Assembly: GCF_004343255.1 (NCBI RefSeq)
Contig: NZ_SMDD01000003.1
Location: 248,001 to 312,000, forward strand
DNA length: 64,000 nucleotides
Direction: 5' to 3'
Source of the DNA: Laceyella sacchari
GTDB lineage: Bacteria; Bacillota; Bacilli; Thermoactinomycetales; Thermoactinomycetaceae
The notes beneath the pieces were generated by a model, which was not told the DNA's origin, made no database searches, and was given only the letters and a program-made list of their open reading frames with translations. A program made the position numbers and the translations under genes. Shown here piece by piece: positions 9,067 to 17,901 of the stretch; within the stretch, counting starts at the first letter, position 1; every line of letters starts with the position of its first letter.

Positions 9067-10395
9067 CTATTTGAGTTGAGATATGATTTGCGTGTCGTAT
9101 TTGCCTGACGTAAACACCGGCTCTTGGGCCAATCGGCGTAACAAGGGCAGATTGGTTTTGATCCCCTCCACCTTAAAGGCCTCCAAAGCCTGATGGCTCT
9201 TGGTGAGAGCCTCTTTACGGTTGGAACCGCTTACAATCAATTTGGCCAAAAGCGGATCATAGTAAGGTGACACCATAATGCCCTCCTTCACTCCCGCATC
9301 GACGCGAATCCCTTCGCCCGTAGGCGGTTCAAACACCGTGATCATGCCTGGAGAAGGATAAAACGTCACTGGATCTTCCGCGTAAATCCGCCATTCGATC
9401 GCATGTCCCTGCACCGAAACCTCTTCTTGTTCTAGAGTAAGCGCTTCTCCGCAAGCAAGATCAAATTGCATCGCAACCAGGTCCAACCCCGTGATCATTT
9501 CTGTCACAGGATGCTCCACTTGCAACCGCGTATTCATCTCCAAAAAATAAAACTCCCCATCAGAACCAAGCAAGAACTCAACCGTTCCCACTCCTGTATA
9601 CTTCACCGCTTGGGCAGCAGCGACGGCAGCTCGGTACATCCGCTTCCTTATGGTCGCATCCAGTGCCGGAGCCAAACTCTCTTCAATCACTTTCTGATTG
9701 CGCCGTTGCACAGAACAATCCCTTTCAAACAGATGAATCACTTGTCCATCCGCATCCGCGGCGATCTGTACTTCAATATGGCGGGCAGGTGAGACCCACT
9801 TTTCAATATAAACAGCCGCATCGCCAAAATAGGCGCGGGCTTTGGTTTGAATCGAGGCATACGACTGCCTCAGCGCTTCTTCGTTTGGACAGACTTGCAT
9901 CCCGATTCCGCCCCCGCCAGCGCTCGCTTTGATCATGACGGGATAACCGATTTCCGCTGCGGCTTGGCATGCCTCCTCCAACGATGCAAGCGCCCCCGTC
10001 CCCGGAGCAATCGGCACACCCGCTTGACTCATAGTGGCACGAGCCGTCACCTTGTCTCCCATCAACTGGATCACTTCCGGTTCCGGTCCAATCCATCGGA
10101 TCCCCGCTTCTTGAACCCGTTTGGCAAACTGGGCGTTTTCCGACAAAAAACCATATCCGGGATGCAGAGCATCTGCTTGCGTGCGCTTAGCCGCATCCAA
10201 AATCGCCTCTTGGTTGAGGTAACTTTTGGCCACAGGCGGCGGTCCAATGCAGATGGCTTCATCCGCCATCTCCACAAATGGCATCATCCGATCCGCTTCT
10301 GAATAAACAGCCACGCTTTTCCAGCCACGCTCTCGACACGTACGGATGATCCGACAAGCGATTTCTCCACGGTTGGCAATCAGCACTTTTCGCAA
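9067..10395 (-). CDS. yngH: Biotin carboxylase subunit (YngH-like)
   Basis: ATP-dependent carboxylation of biotin on the small carrier protein encoded next. The 442-residue protein has the biotin carboxylase order: N-terminal RKVLIANRGEIACRI, the GYGFLSENA loop near residue 77, an ATP-grasp glycine-rich loop (ASAGGGGIGM) near 157, the EMNTRLQVEHPVTE catalytic segment near 281, and the C-terminal cap. The preferred start is a TTG directly before RKVLIANRG, behind AGGTGAGG; an ATG nine codons upstream is possible but unusual for the family. First gene of the five-gene cluster; I found no convincing promoter in the long gap upstream. In B. subtilis the corresponding genes are under mother-cell sigma-E control. 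Confidence 0.93.
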   Translation of the reverse strand: MRKVLIANRGEIACRIIRTCRERGWKSVAVYSEADRMMPFVEMADEAICIGPPPVAKSYLNQEAILDAAKRTQADALHPGYGFLSENAQFAKRVQEAGIRWIGPEPEVIQLMGDKVTARATMSQAGVPIAPGTGALASLEEACQAAAEIGYPVMIKASAGGGGIGMQVCPNEEALRQSYASIQTKARAYFGDAAVYIEKWVSPARHIEVQIAADADGQVIHLFERDCSVQRRNQKVIEESLAPALDATIRKRMYRAAVAAAQAVKYTGVGTVEFLLGSDGEFYFLEMNTRLQVEHPVTEMITGLDLVAMQFDLACGEALTLEQEEVSVQGHAIEWRIYAEDPVTFYPSPGMITVFEPPTGEGIRVDAGVKEGIMVSPYYDPLLAKLIVSGSNRKEALTKSHQALEAFKVEGIKTNLPLLRRLAQEPVFTSGKYDTQIISQLK

Positions 10396-10900
10396 ATTCA
10401 GCCTCACCTCACCTGATTGCATTCTTATTAAAAATATTTCTATCGCAAAAAATTCGACAATTATTTATTTTAATCCTTCTCAGAATAACATGATCGCTTT
10501 CAGGATACAATGAAAAACGAAGAACCCCTGGGAGGGAGCGCATAAAAACTTTTTCAGATGGAACACCTCAAGATTTAATCACAAAACATCAGTACAATTC
10601 ACCCAGCCCATCGACGATCTACATACCCATCTGGCCACTCTCCACTCTACGGCATGAACAGCAGCATACCTTGGCTCTGCAAAATATGGAAACTAGAAAT
10701 CTTGCCGCAATATTGAGAGCGAAGACTTGGTCGGGCATTGGTCGCCCACGCCCACCCATCAAGCCCAACACTCGCTGGCGATCTGGCCCGTTTTGGTTAA
10801 AAATGGGCTTTGGCCTCGTCATGCCTCCCCTTCCCGCGACCGCGCCAATCCCCCTTATGTCTGGCTTCCTCCAGGAGTGGAACGGAAACATTAACGATTA
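10396..10900. other. Intergenic region without a supportable gene
   Basis: About 500 bases between the biotin carboxylase gene and the terminator of the RsfA-like gene. Open frames on either strand lack ribosome binding sites and have low-complexity Pro/Arg-rich translations. A GATACAAT box near 10506 on the plus strand could be a -10 element, but nothing convincing follows it. It must carry the promoter of the carboxylase cluster. Confidence 0.5.
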
Positions 10901-10938
10901 AAAAGACCCACACAAACGTTGTATGCGGGTCTTTTTTC
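10901..10938 (-). terminator. Terminator after the RsfA-like gene
   Basis: Hairpin pairing AAAAAGACCC with GGGTCTTTTT with T runs on both strands, directly past the stop codon of the minus-strand regulator gene. Confidence 0.85.
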
Positions 10939-10939
10939 G

Positions 10940-11557
10940 TTATTTGTCCAGACGCTCCAGGTTGCCGTTTTCCTCCATCCGGAATTTCGCTTTGCTGAGT
11001 GCCTCGTCTTCTTCCGTCAGCAAAGCCATTTTTCGTGCGCGCTCCATGATTTGCACCAAGGTCCGATAATCATCGTTCACCAGTCGGTAATCACTCTGCA
11101 CGTGTTCCAGATGCGCTTTCATTTCGTTGTTTTCAGCCTCCAGCTTGCTAAGAAGCGCTTCTTTCTCCTTAATTTCTTTTTCCAGCAATTTTTGTTGGCG
11201 TTTTAGCTCGGCCACTTCATTCTTGTATTGCCGCAAGAAACGGATGATATTGTCAATCGTATACAAGGAATCGCCGGTTGCATCCTCGCCGGATTTGACC
11301 CGGTGAGACTGGTTGCGATTCCGTTCCTGCAATCGCTTCTGTCGTTGCGACTTGGCAATTTGAATCGCCGCCTCATATTTTTTTCGCACGGTGCTGTTCC
11401 AGCGAAAACCGCAAGCAGCCGGTGTCCGCCCCAGCTTTTCCGCCACTTCCTCAAATGCCGAGAGTTGCGTGCCGCCTTCGCGGATATGCCTGAGCGTCAC
11501 TTCGGCCAAGATCATATCATCATCCGGTGTCCACGCATCCTGGCGCTTTACAGCCAT
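10940..11557 (-). CDS. RsfA family prespore-type transcription regulator
   Basis: A 205-residue protein with an N-terminal Myb/SANT-like DNA-binding domain ([19 protein letters not shown], then [20 protein letters not shown] near residue 45) and a C-terminal coiled coil rich in Glu, Lys and Leu from about residue 110. RsfA in B. subtilis adjusts sigma-F dependent expression in the forespore; this protein belongs to that family, which also has vegetative paralogues. The ATG follows GGGAGGTACTCGT; an upstream in-frame start is not needed. Divergent from nothing and followed by its own terminator, so it is probably monocistronic. Which paralogue it is cannot be settled here. Confidence 0.87.
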   Translation of the reverse strand: MAVKRQDAWTPDDDMILAEVTLRHIREGGTQLSAFEEVAEKLGRTPAACGFRWNSTVRKKYEAAIQIAKSQRQKRLQERNRNQSHRVKSGEDATGDSLYTIDNIIRFLRQYKNEVAELKRQQKLLEKEIKEKEALLSKLEAENNEMKAHLEHVQSDYRLVNDDYRTLVQIMERARKMALLTEEDEALSKAKFRMEENGNLERLDK

Positions 11558-11745
11558 ACGAGTACCTCCCATCTTCCACAGCTCATGCGCGTCTAACAAA
11601 CGTTTCCGTTTTATCTTTATGCAATTGATATAAAACATAGTATATGGCTCTACTAATTTTTATTGCCATGTGGAAGAGGAAGTATACACGATTTTCCGCG
11701 GCTTACTGGCCTCATACGCCTTATCCTAAGCGATTTCGCTGTGGC

Positions 11746-12510
11746 TTATGATTTCCGCCGCGCCAAAAATTCGCGTACCGCTTGCGCATGTTCTTCTGAT
11801 TCCCACAGGCTGGCGCACTGTTCTGCCTCTCGGGCATACAGTTCCGCCGTGGGCACACCCCGATTCACTTCTTCAGCCAGACCCTTATAGAATCGGATGA
11901 TCTCCAGCGGCGCCTTCGCCACTTGTTCAGCGAACTCTTGTACAGCCTGGTCAGCCCGCTCTCCATCAAGCAACACATCAACCAGCCCGGATGCCTTCGC
12001 TTCGGGCGCAGACAGAATCTGTCCTGTCAGCAGCAGGGGCAGAGCTCGTGCCGGCCCGATCTTCCGCATCAAGCGTCCCGCTCCTCCCCATCCTGTGGTA
12101 ATACCCAGCTTCACTTGGATCATGCCGAACCGGGCCGTCGCCGATGCAAAACATAGATCGCAACTGGCCACGATTTCGCATCCCCCACCAACAGCCGCTC
12201 CTTCGACAAAAGCGACCGTCAATGGCGCCAATCCATGAACTCGTTCTAAAATTCGTCCCATCCGCTCCATGATTGGTTGGATTTCATGTTTGTGCCCATA
12301 TTGATGCAACGCATCCAAATCCCCACCGGAAACAAAAGCTCGCTCATCTCCGGAGAAAATGACCACTTTGCACTGTGAATCTTGTTCGATCTCAGTCAAA
12401 ACTTGCTCTAACTCCCCCATCATTTGCAGATTAACCGCGTTTCTCACATCTGGGCGGTGAAAACGGATCCATTGGATCGGCCCTTGTTTTCGCACAAGAA
12501 GTGTCTGCAT
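11746..12510 (-). CDS. Enoyl-CoA hydratase/isomerase family protein
   Basis: A 254-residue crotonase-fold protein. Recognisable are FSGDERAFVSGGDLDALHQ near residue 57 (the acyl-CoA pocket, here SGGD instead of the common AGAD), and AFVEGAAVGGGCEIVASCDL near 95, the oxyanion hole. The glutamates used by classical hydratases are not obvious in the GMIQVKLGITTGWGGAGRL segment, so an isomerase or other crotonase reaction is possible. Divergent from the DUF2626 gene, sharing a 120-base promoter region. Starts at the ATG that follows AAAGGATGTTCAAA. Confidence 0.85.
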   Translation of the reverse strand: MQTLLVRKQGPIQWIRFHRPDVRNAVNLQMMGELEQVLTEIEQDSQCKVVIFSGDERAFVSGGDLDALHQYGHKHEIQPIMERMGRILERVHGLAPLTVAFVEGAAVGGGCEIVASCDLCFASATARFGMIQVKLGITTGWGGAGRLMRKIGPARALPLLLTGQILSAPEAKASGLVDVLLDGERADQAVQEFAEQVAKAPLEIIRFYKGLAEEVNRGVPTAELYAREAEQCASLWESEEHAQAVREFLARRKS

Positions 12511-12533
12511 TTTGAACATCCTTTCCCTTTTGC

Positions 12534-12562
12534 TTGATACAAGTGATGCCTGAGGGTATAAT
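12534..12562 (+). promoter_or_regulatory. Sigma-A promoter of the DUF2626 gene
   Basis: TTGATA and TATAAT are separated by exactly 17 bases, about 70 bases before the ATG. This is close to the vegetative consensus and points to strong, general expression. Confidence 0.8.
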
Positions 12563-12631
12563 AAGCATGTTAGAATATGGCGACAGTGGATGCCCTTACA
12601 TAACGCATCCAAGTAGGAAGGAGTGTGGCAC

Positions 12632-12859
12632 ATGGACCGCATGTTTCGCGTCCTCGGCTTCTGGACATTCGTGATTGCACTCATGTTCTTAGCGGGTCAT
12701 ATGTACATTCCGGCGGCCCTGTTCGCGGTACAAACGATTCTGTTTGTCGTGTTAGGCTACCTGAAGCTGACCGAAAGAACCTATATGTATCTTTTCGGTG
12801 GATATATGTTCGTGTCGTTCGTCGGCATGGTCTGGTATTCCACATTTATGATGCATTAA
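12632..12859 (+). CDS. DUF2626 family small membrane protein
   Basis: A 75-residue protein with two or three hydrophobic helices (residues about 5-22, 25-42 and 52-72), including LGYLKLTERTYMYLFGGYMF, which is typical of the DUF2626 family found in Bacillales. Function is unknown. ATG chosen 8 bases after AAGGAG; an in-frame GTG three codons upstream overlaps the binding site. A consensus vegetative promoter precedes it and a terminator follows, so it is a single-gene transcript. Confidence 0.85.
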   Translation: MDRMFRVLGFWTFVIALMFLAGHMYIPAALFAVQTILFVVLGYLKLTERTYMYLFGGYMFVSFVGMVWYSTFMMH

Positions 12860-12867
12860 TCAGTGCA

Positions 12868-12898
12868 CAGCTCCCGGATTCACAGGGAGCTTATTTTT
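12868..12898 (+). terminator. Terminator after DUF2626 gene
   Basis: AGCTCCC paired with GGGAGCT followed by TATTTTTAT on the plus strand, 9 bases past the stop codon. Confidence 0.75.
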
Positions 12899-12902
12899 AT
12901 GG

Positions 12903-12943
12903 TCAAAAAAGGACTCGGAACACATCCAAGAGTCCGAGTCCTT
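12903..12943 (-). terminator. Terminator of the fabV operon
   Basis: AAGGACTCGGA pairs perfectly with TCCGAGTCCTT (11 bp) and is followed by TTTTTTG on the minus strand, just past fabV. It ends the eight-gene unit that begins near 19.1 kb. Confidence 0.88.
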
Positions 12944-12957
12944 CCCAATGTCAAGCG

Positions 12958-14148
12958 TCAGGCCAAGCTCCGAATCGTCACATTGGCTTCGGTGTCCGCT
13001 TCATAATCAACCCCATCGGTCTCAAATCCGAAGAGTTGGAAGAAATCTCTGCGGTACCCTTCAATATCCGAAAGCTCCTTCAGATTGTCCGAGTCCACCT
13101 TGGACCAACGGGCTGACACTTCCGCTTGCACATCCTCCCGCATCTCCCAATCGTCGATACGGATGCGCCCTTCCTCATCTACCTGCACCTCTCCGCCGGT
13201 GTACAGGCGTTCATTGAACAAGCGGTACATCTGCTCGATGCATCCTTCATGCAGGCCTTTTTCTTTCATCACTTTGTACAGAAGCGATATGTACAGCGGC
13301 ACTACTGGGATCGCCGAACTGGATTGGGTAACAAGCGCTTTGTTTACTGATACATACGCCTCGCCGCCAATCTTCTTCAACTGCTTGTCCAGCTCATGAG
13401 CCGTCGCCTCCAGGTGGTTTTTGGCGCGACCCACGGTTCCCTCACGATACACAGGATGCGTCACAACAGGCCCGATATACGAGTATGCGACCGTTTTCGC
13501 CCCTTCATTCAATACATCGGCCTCTTGAAGAGCATCGATCCACATCTTCCAGTCCTCGCCGCCCATCACTGCAATCGTATGGCGAATCTCTTCCTCGGTC
13601 GCCGGTTCAATCGAGATATGCGACACTTCCTCGGTATGGAAATCAACCGTTTTATTGGAGAACGTTTGGCCAATCGGTTTCAAAACGGATGAAAACACTT
13701 CTCCTGTCTCCGGATGAACTCGTTTGGGGGCGGCCAAGCTGTATACCACCAAATCAACTTTGCCCCATTCCCGTTTGATCATTTCGATGGTTTGTTGTTT
13801 GATTTCATTGGAAAAAGCATCCCCATTGATGCTTTTGGCGAACAACCCCGCTTCACGCGCTGCTTCCTCAAACGCTGCCGTGTTGTACCACCCTGCGGTT
13901 GCTGTGCGGTTGCCCGAGCTCGGACGCTCAAAAAAGACGCCGATCGTATCCGCCCCGGCACCAAAGGCTACCGTGATGCGGGAAGCTAATCCATAACCGG
14001 TTGAAGCGCCAATCACCAACACTTTTTTCGGGCCATTGATGGCCGGTTGACTTTTAACATATTCAATTTGGTTTCGCACCTGTTGCGCACAACCTTCCGG
14101 ATGTGCCGTCGTACAGATGAACCCACGAAATTTAGGTTTAATGATCAT
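12958..14148 (-). CDS. fabV: Trans-2-enoyl-CoA/ACP reductase FabV
   Basis: NADH-dependent enoyl reductase of the FabV/TER type; it reduces trans-2-enoyl thioesters in fatty acid elongation and is usually insensitive to triclosan. The 396-residue length fits. The cofactor loop KVLVIGASTGYGLASRI lies near residue 42, and the FabV-specific catalytic pair Tyr-(8 residues)-Lys is visible as YREGTVGRAK near 235. ATG after GAGGATGGAAA. It is the last gene of the unit, 19 bases behind the methyltransferase gene. FabV is best known from Gram-negative bacteria, so its presence here beside cysteine and redox genes is a notable context. Confidence 0.93.
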   Translation of the reverse strand: MIIKPKFRGFICTTAHPEGCAQQVRNQIEYVKSQPAINGPKKVLVIGASTGYGLASRITVAFGAGADTIGVFFERPSSGNRTATAGWYNTAAFEEAAREAGLFAKSINGDAFSNEIKQQTIEMIKREWGKVDLVVYSLAAPKRVHPETGEVFSSVLKPIGQTFSNKTVDFHTEEVSHISIEPATEEEIRHTIAVMGGEDWKMWIDALQEADVLNEGAKTVAYSYIGPVVTHPVYREGTVGRAKNHLEATAHELDKQLKKIGGEAYVSVNKALVTQSSSAIPVVPLYISLLYKVMKEKGLHEGCIEQMYRLFNERLYTGGEVQVDEEGRIRIDDWEMREDVQAEVSARWSKVDSDNLKELSDIEGYRRDFFQLFGFETDGVDYEADTEANVTIRSLA

Positions 14149-14167
14149 TTTCCATCCTCTTTCGTTT

Positions 14168-15289
14168 TCATAAATTGGGAACCAACTGTTCCATGTCGGA
14201 CGCGGACACGCCTTTGCCTTGCAACAAAACGCGGAAGCGCTCGCCCATCCCTTGCGGATGAATCAAATGGGTGACGGCCCGCGCTTGTTTCGCCTCGGCG
14301 CTGAACGGGTCACGCGCCGGAGTGGCCGGTAGCAGATCCAATACGCCAGCCCTGAGCAAAAACTCGGCTTGGGACAGACAGGCAAATGTGTGTAAGCCCA
14401 ACTCCATCCCCCACTGCCGAAGCAATGTGAAATCCACATGGGCTGTCAAATCCATCTCCCCCGGTGTGTGATACAGGTCTGTCCACAACCGGTGTTCACG
14501 GTAAGCCCGTAGCGTGCCTTCCCTCCGGGCCAGCAGCTCTTCCGTTTCTCCGCCGTAATCGATCGTCAAGAGCATTCCCTTTTCCAACCAGCCCGCCACC
14601 TGACTGAGCCACTCACGGGCAGCGACGGACACTTCGGCAATCTGCCCCTCCGCAAGAAGCCGGCCCCTCTCCCATACGGCGGGATCGTCAGATTCTTTCA
14701 GGGGAAACCAACATTCGCTTAAGCATCCGTTCTTCCCCTTGGATACATACGCTTCCCAAATGGCTCCCCCTTCTTTTTTTATCCGATGCACCGGGAAGGC
14801 GTCAACCAACTCATTGGTATATAAAAAGGAGTATTTGGCCCGTGGCACTTCCTCAAGGCGCCTAGACCAATGAAACGAGATGGGATGCGAACCCAGGCGT
14901 TCTTGTTGCAATCGGTGGTGATAAGGGCTTGTTTCCACCAAGTACGCATGCAACTTGTCCGGCTTCCCGCCTTGAGCCAGCCATTCATTGGCCACTTGCT
15001 CCATCAAACGCCCGTCTCCCGCGCCCATCTCCACCAGTACCCATTCCTCATCGTTTCCCGTCATCGCCACCATACGCCGGAACAAACGCCCCAAGACCCG
15101 GCCCATAACTGTTCCGACATGGGCGTTGGTGAAAAAATCCCCTTCTTTGCCCAACTTGGTTCGATTTGTCTGGTAATAACCCCACTTCGGATGGTACAAC
15201 GCCAATTCCATGTACCGCGAAAAAGGGATAGCCTGATGAGGGGAACGCTCAATCTCCGCGACGATTTCATTTAAGAGCGGTTGGGTCAT
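14168..15289 (-). CDS. SAM-dependent methyltransferase, MidA/NDUFAF7 (COG1565) family
   Basis: A 373-residue protein with an N-terminal segment typical of the family (ISFSRYMELALYHPKWGYY-like, near residue 20) and a class I SAM-binding motif VEMGAGDGRLMEQVA near 85, plus FLYTNELVDAFPVHR near 148 and LLTIDYGG near 250. The eukaryotic relative methylates an arginine of a complex I subunit; the bacterial substrate is not known. The ATG follows GAGAGGACAGTGCC. It is 14 bases after cysK and 19 before fabV, so it belongs to the same transcript. Confidence 0.87.
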   Translation of the reverse strand: MTQPLLNEIVAEIERSPHQAIPFSRYMELALYHPKWGYYQTNRTKLGKEGDFFTNAHVGTVMGRVLGRLFRRMVAMTGNDEEWVLVEMGAGDGRLMEQVANEWLAQGGKPDKLHAYLVETSPYHHRLQQERLGSHPISFHWSRRLEEVPRAKYSFLYTNELVDAFPVHRIKKEGGAIWEAYVSKGKNGCLSECWFPLKESDDPAVWERGRLLAEGQIAEVSVAAREWLSQVAGWLEKGMLLTIDYGGETEELLARREGTLRAYREHRLWTDLYHTPGEMDLTAHVDFTLLRQWGMELGLHTFACLSQAEFLLRAGVLDLLPATPARDPFSAEAKQARAVTHLIHPQGMGERFRVLLQGKGVSASDMEQLVPNL

Positions 15290-15303
15290 GGCACTGTCCT
15301 CTC

Positions 15304-16272
15304 TTACGAAAAATTAAATACTTCGGTGCTCAGATACCGTTCACCCGTGTCTGGGGCCATGCACAAAACCCGCTTTCCCTTGCCGAGACGCTCAGCCACT
15401 TTAAGCGCTGCCCAGACAGAAGCTCCAGATGAAGGCCCTAACAGCAGCGCTTCTTGGGAAGCGAGGGCACGCGTTACATTGAGGGCTTCCTCGTCGCTTA
15501 CATGAAAAATTTCATCAAAAACGGAACGGTTCAGCACAGGCGGCACAAAACCGGGACTGGTACCCGGAATTTGATGTGGTCCCGGTACGCCTCCGGCCAA
15601 CACCGGTGATCCCTTAGGCTCCACCACACCGATAAATATGCTCGGAATATGCTGACGCAGATACTCGCCCACTCCGGTGATAGTACCGCCCGTTCCCGCC
15701 GTAGCGATAAACGCGTCCAAACGCCCTTGCGTTTGCTTGAGAATTTCGGGGCCGGTCGTGCGCCGATGTACATCGGGATTGGCGGCATTTTCAAATTGTG
15801 ATGGCATAAACGAACCAGGGATCGATGCCACCAGCTCTTCCGCTTTTTTGATCGCACCCGGCATCCGTTCGTTCCCTGGCGTCAACACTACTTCTGCGCC
15901 ATACCCTTTTAACAGCATCACCCGCTCTTTGCTCATCGTGTCGGGCATGACCAGAATCGTCCGGTACCCACGGGCGGCACCGACCAGCGCCAGACCGATC
16001 CCTGTATTGCCGCTTGTCGGCTCGATAATGGTCGCCCCCGGCTTGAGCAGGCCTTTTTCTTCGGCATCGCGAATCATGTTATAGGCAGTTCGATCTTTCA
16101 CACTGCCGCCCGGATTCATTTTTTCCAGCTTTACATACACTTCTGCCCACTCCGGGCGAACAAGCCGGTTCAGCTTGACCACCGGCGTCATTCCGATTAA
16201 ATCGAGCACTTGCTGGGCCACCCGCGCGTGCTGTGATTTGCTTTTTACTCCTTGGTTTGCGGACCCGTCCAC
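15304..16272 (-). CDS. cysK: Cysteine synthase A (O-acetylserine sulfhydrylase)
   Basis: PLP enzyme that makes cysteine from O-acetylserine and sulfide. Family landmarks are LIGMTPVVKLNRL, the PLP-lysine motif NPGGSVKDRTAYNMI near residue 54, the substrate loop PTSGNTGIGLAL near 87, the phosphate loop ATAGTGGTITGVGEYL near 193, and GPSSGASVWAAL near 280. The apparent start is a GTG that overlaps the end of the rhodanese gene by 28 bases; the family usually begins about 17 residues later, so the exact start is uncertain. The neighbouring rhodanese gene suggests sulfur handling by the same unit. Confidence 0.93.
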   Translation of the reverse strand: MDGSANQGVKSKSQHARVAQQVLDLIGMTPVVKLNRLVRPEWAEVYVKLEKMNPGGSVKDRTAYNMIRDAEEKGLLKPGATIIEPTSGNTGIGLALVGAARGYRTILVMPDTMSKERVMLLKGYGAEVVLTPGNERMPGAIKKAEELVASIPGSFMPSQFENAANPDVHRRTTGPEILKQTQGRLDAFIATAGTGGTITGVGEYLRQHIPSIFIGVVEPKGSPVLAGGVPGPHQIPGTSPGFVPPVLNRSVFDEIFHVSDEEALNVTRALASQEALLLGPSSGASVWAALKVAERLGKGKRVLCMAPDTGERYLSTEVFNFS

Positions 16273-16568
16273 TCCAGCATTCCCCCTTTGAGGTTGTACA
16301 ACTCCGTGTATCCGCGTGCAGCCAGCACTTGAGCCGCCACCACGCTACGGCGGCCGCTCCGGCAAATCAACAAGATTTTCTTCCCTTTGTGCGGTGCCAG
16401 TTCCTCATACCGCGCTTCCATTTGATCGTGCGGGATGTGAATTGCTCCCGGAATATGCCCTTCCTGGTACTCCTCATCCGTGCGCACATCCACTGGCACA
16501 TATTGTTGCAATTCATCCGCCGCTTCGCTTAAACGACTTGCTTCAATATCTTTGTATTGTCCCATCAT
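16245..16568 (-). CDS. Single-domain rhodanese (sulfurtransferase)
   Basis: A 107-residue rhodanese domain with the active-site loop CRSGRRS near residue 71, where the cysteine would carry a persulfide, and the GAIHIPHDQM segment near 40. It moves sulfane sulfur between thiols; the acceptor is unknown. Overlaps the start of cysK by 28 bases and lies 12 bases after the ResA-like gene, consistent with a coupled operon. Confidence 0.92.
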   Translation of the reverse strand: MMGQYKDIEASRLSEAADELQQYVPVDVRTDEEYQEGHIPGAIHIPHDQMEARYEELAPHKGKKILLICRSGRRSVVAAQVLAARGYTELYNLKGGMLEWTGPQTKE

Positions 16569-16580
16569 GACCGCTCCTTA

Positions 16581-17120
16581 TCATTTTTTGGGTAAAATCG
16601 ACTGCACGATCGGCTCCAATTGTTCCACCGTAAGTGGTGCTTCCACCCTCTGCTTCAGCGTTCCCTCTGGATCGATGAAGAATGAGCTTGGGATCGGCAC
16701 CACATCGTACAACTTCACCACATCACGTTGCCGGTCCATAAGTACCGGAAACGAAATGCCCATCCGATTGGCAAATGCATTGGCCGTGAAATCTGTTTCC
16801 GCAATATTGATACCCAGCACGACAAAGCCTTGGTTTTTGTATTTTTCATAAACGGTTTGTAAAGCCGGCATCTCTTTGGTGCACGGTTCACACCACGAAC
16901 CCCAAAAGTTGAGCATAACCGCTTTTCCTTTGTAATCTTCAAGCGAAACCTCTTTGCCGTCCAGCGTCGTCAATTGGAAAACAGGAGCAGGACGACCCGG
17001 TTCTGGACGGTTCCCTTCCCCTTGGGCCACAGATTGGTACAAGGCGTAACCGACCAGCCCCAGCATCACGACAAACAAAAGGCGTCTGACCCAATACCGT
17101 GTTTGTTTGCTCACATTCAT
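16581..17120 (-). CDS. Membrane-anchored thiol-disulfide oxidoreductase, ResA-like
   Basis: A 179-residue TlpA/ResA-family protein: N-terminal membrane anchor (about residues 11-28, LLFVVMLGLVGYALYQSV) and an extracytoplasmic thioredoxin fold with WGSWCEPCTKEMP near residue 73. The CEPC motif is that of B. subtilis ResA, which reduces apocytochrome c before haem attachment. No cytochrome c synthase genes (resB, resC) are adjacent, so the client here is open. It is downstream of ccdA, the membrane electron donor for such proteins. ATG preferred over an adjoining GTG. Confidence 0.88.
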   Translation of the reverse strand: MNVSKQTRYWVRRLLFVVMLGLVGYALYQSVAQGEGNRPEPGRPAPVFQLTTLDGKEVSLEDYKGKAVMLNFWGSWCEPCTKEMPALQTVYEKYKNQGFVVLGINIAETDFTANAFANRMGISFPVLMDRQRDVVKLYDVVPIPSSFFIDPEGTLKQRVEAPLTVEQLEPIVQSILPKK

Positions 17121-17176
17121 CACCTGTCTTTCCCATCAAATTGTAACAAAAAAGCTGAAATGGCGCACCACTTCAG

Positions 17177-17887
17177 CTAAAACCCGGTAAATCCGGTCAC
17201 TTGCGTCAACCAAGCCGCGATGACCGACATCTGATCGGTGTACAAGAGCACGCCAAACAAAACCATGAGGCCGCCCCCGACTTTCATCACTTGGTTGGAG
17301 TATTTCAAAATCCAGCGCGTTTTGCCGATGAAAAAAGCCATGATAAAAAACGGAATGGCGAAGCCCAAGATGTAAGAAGTCAAATACGCGAAGCCCATTT
17401 CCGGACGGAGGGTGGCCATGGTGATGATGCTCCCCAAGATCGGGCCGACGCAGGGTGTCCAACCGGCGGCAAAACCGATCCCCACGATGAACGAGCTAAA
17501 ATAACTGACGTTTTTCTTGGTCACTTGCCATTTGTACTCACGCATTAAAAACGATGGCTGGAAGACGCCGAGCATAAACAGCCCGAACGCAATCAGCAAA
17601 ACCGCGGCAATCATGCGGATCAAATCGTCATATGCTTTGAATGCCGTACCCACCCAACTGGCCGCGAAGCCGATCGCGTAAAAAAGCAAGGAAAAACCCA
17701 AAATGAAGAAAAACGTGTGCAACATCGTATTTCTCTTTATCTCTGCGGATCGTTCCCGCTCTTTGAGTTGTGCCACCGAAATCCCAGTGATATACGACAG
17801 ATACGATGGATACAGCGGCAAGCAACATGGCGAGATGAATGACAAAATCCCCGCGCCAAACGCCAGCCAAACACTTAACCCTGCCAT
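17177..17887 (-). CDS. ccdA: Cytochrome c-type biogenesis protein CcdA
   Basis: A 236-residue membrane protein with six hydrophobic segments, carrying electrons from cytoplasmic thioredoxin to extracytoplasmic thiol reductases. The two redox-active cysteine sites are visible as SPCCLPLYPSY near residue 18 and GWTPCVGPILG near 142, each in a transmembrane segment with prolines, as in the CcdA/DsbD-beta family. ATG after GGGAGGAG. It lies between two TlpA-type thioredoxin genes, its probable clients, and overlaps neither in its chosen reading. Confidence 0.93.
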   Translation of the reverse strand: MAGLSVWLAFGAGILSFISPCCLPLYPSYLSYITGISVAQLKERERSAEIKRNTMLHTFFFILGFSLLFYAIGFAASWVGTAFKAYDDLIRMIAAVLLIAFGLFMLGVFQPSFLMREYKWQVTKKNVSYFSSFIVGIGFAAGWTPCVGPILGSIITMATLRPEMGFAYLTSYILGFAIPFFIMAFFIGKTRWILKYSNQVMKVGGGLMVLFGVLLYTDQMSVIAAWLTQVTGFTGF

Positions 17888-17901
17888 GATTTCTCCTCCC
17901 A

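Noticed and set aside
10671-10901. Plus-strand frame in the gap before the RsfA-like gene
   Set aside because: Starts without a binding site and gives a Pro/Arg-rich translation; no sign of a conserved fold.
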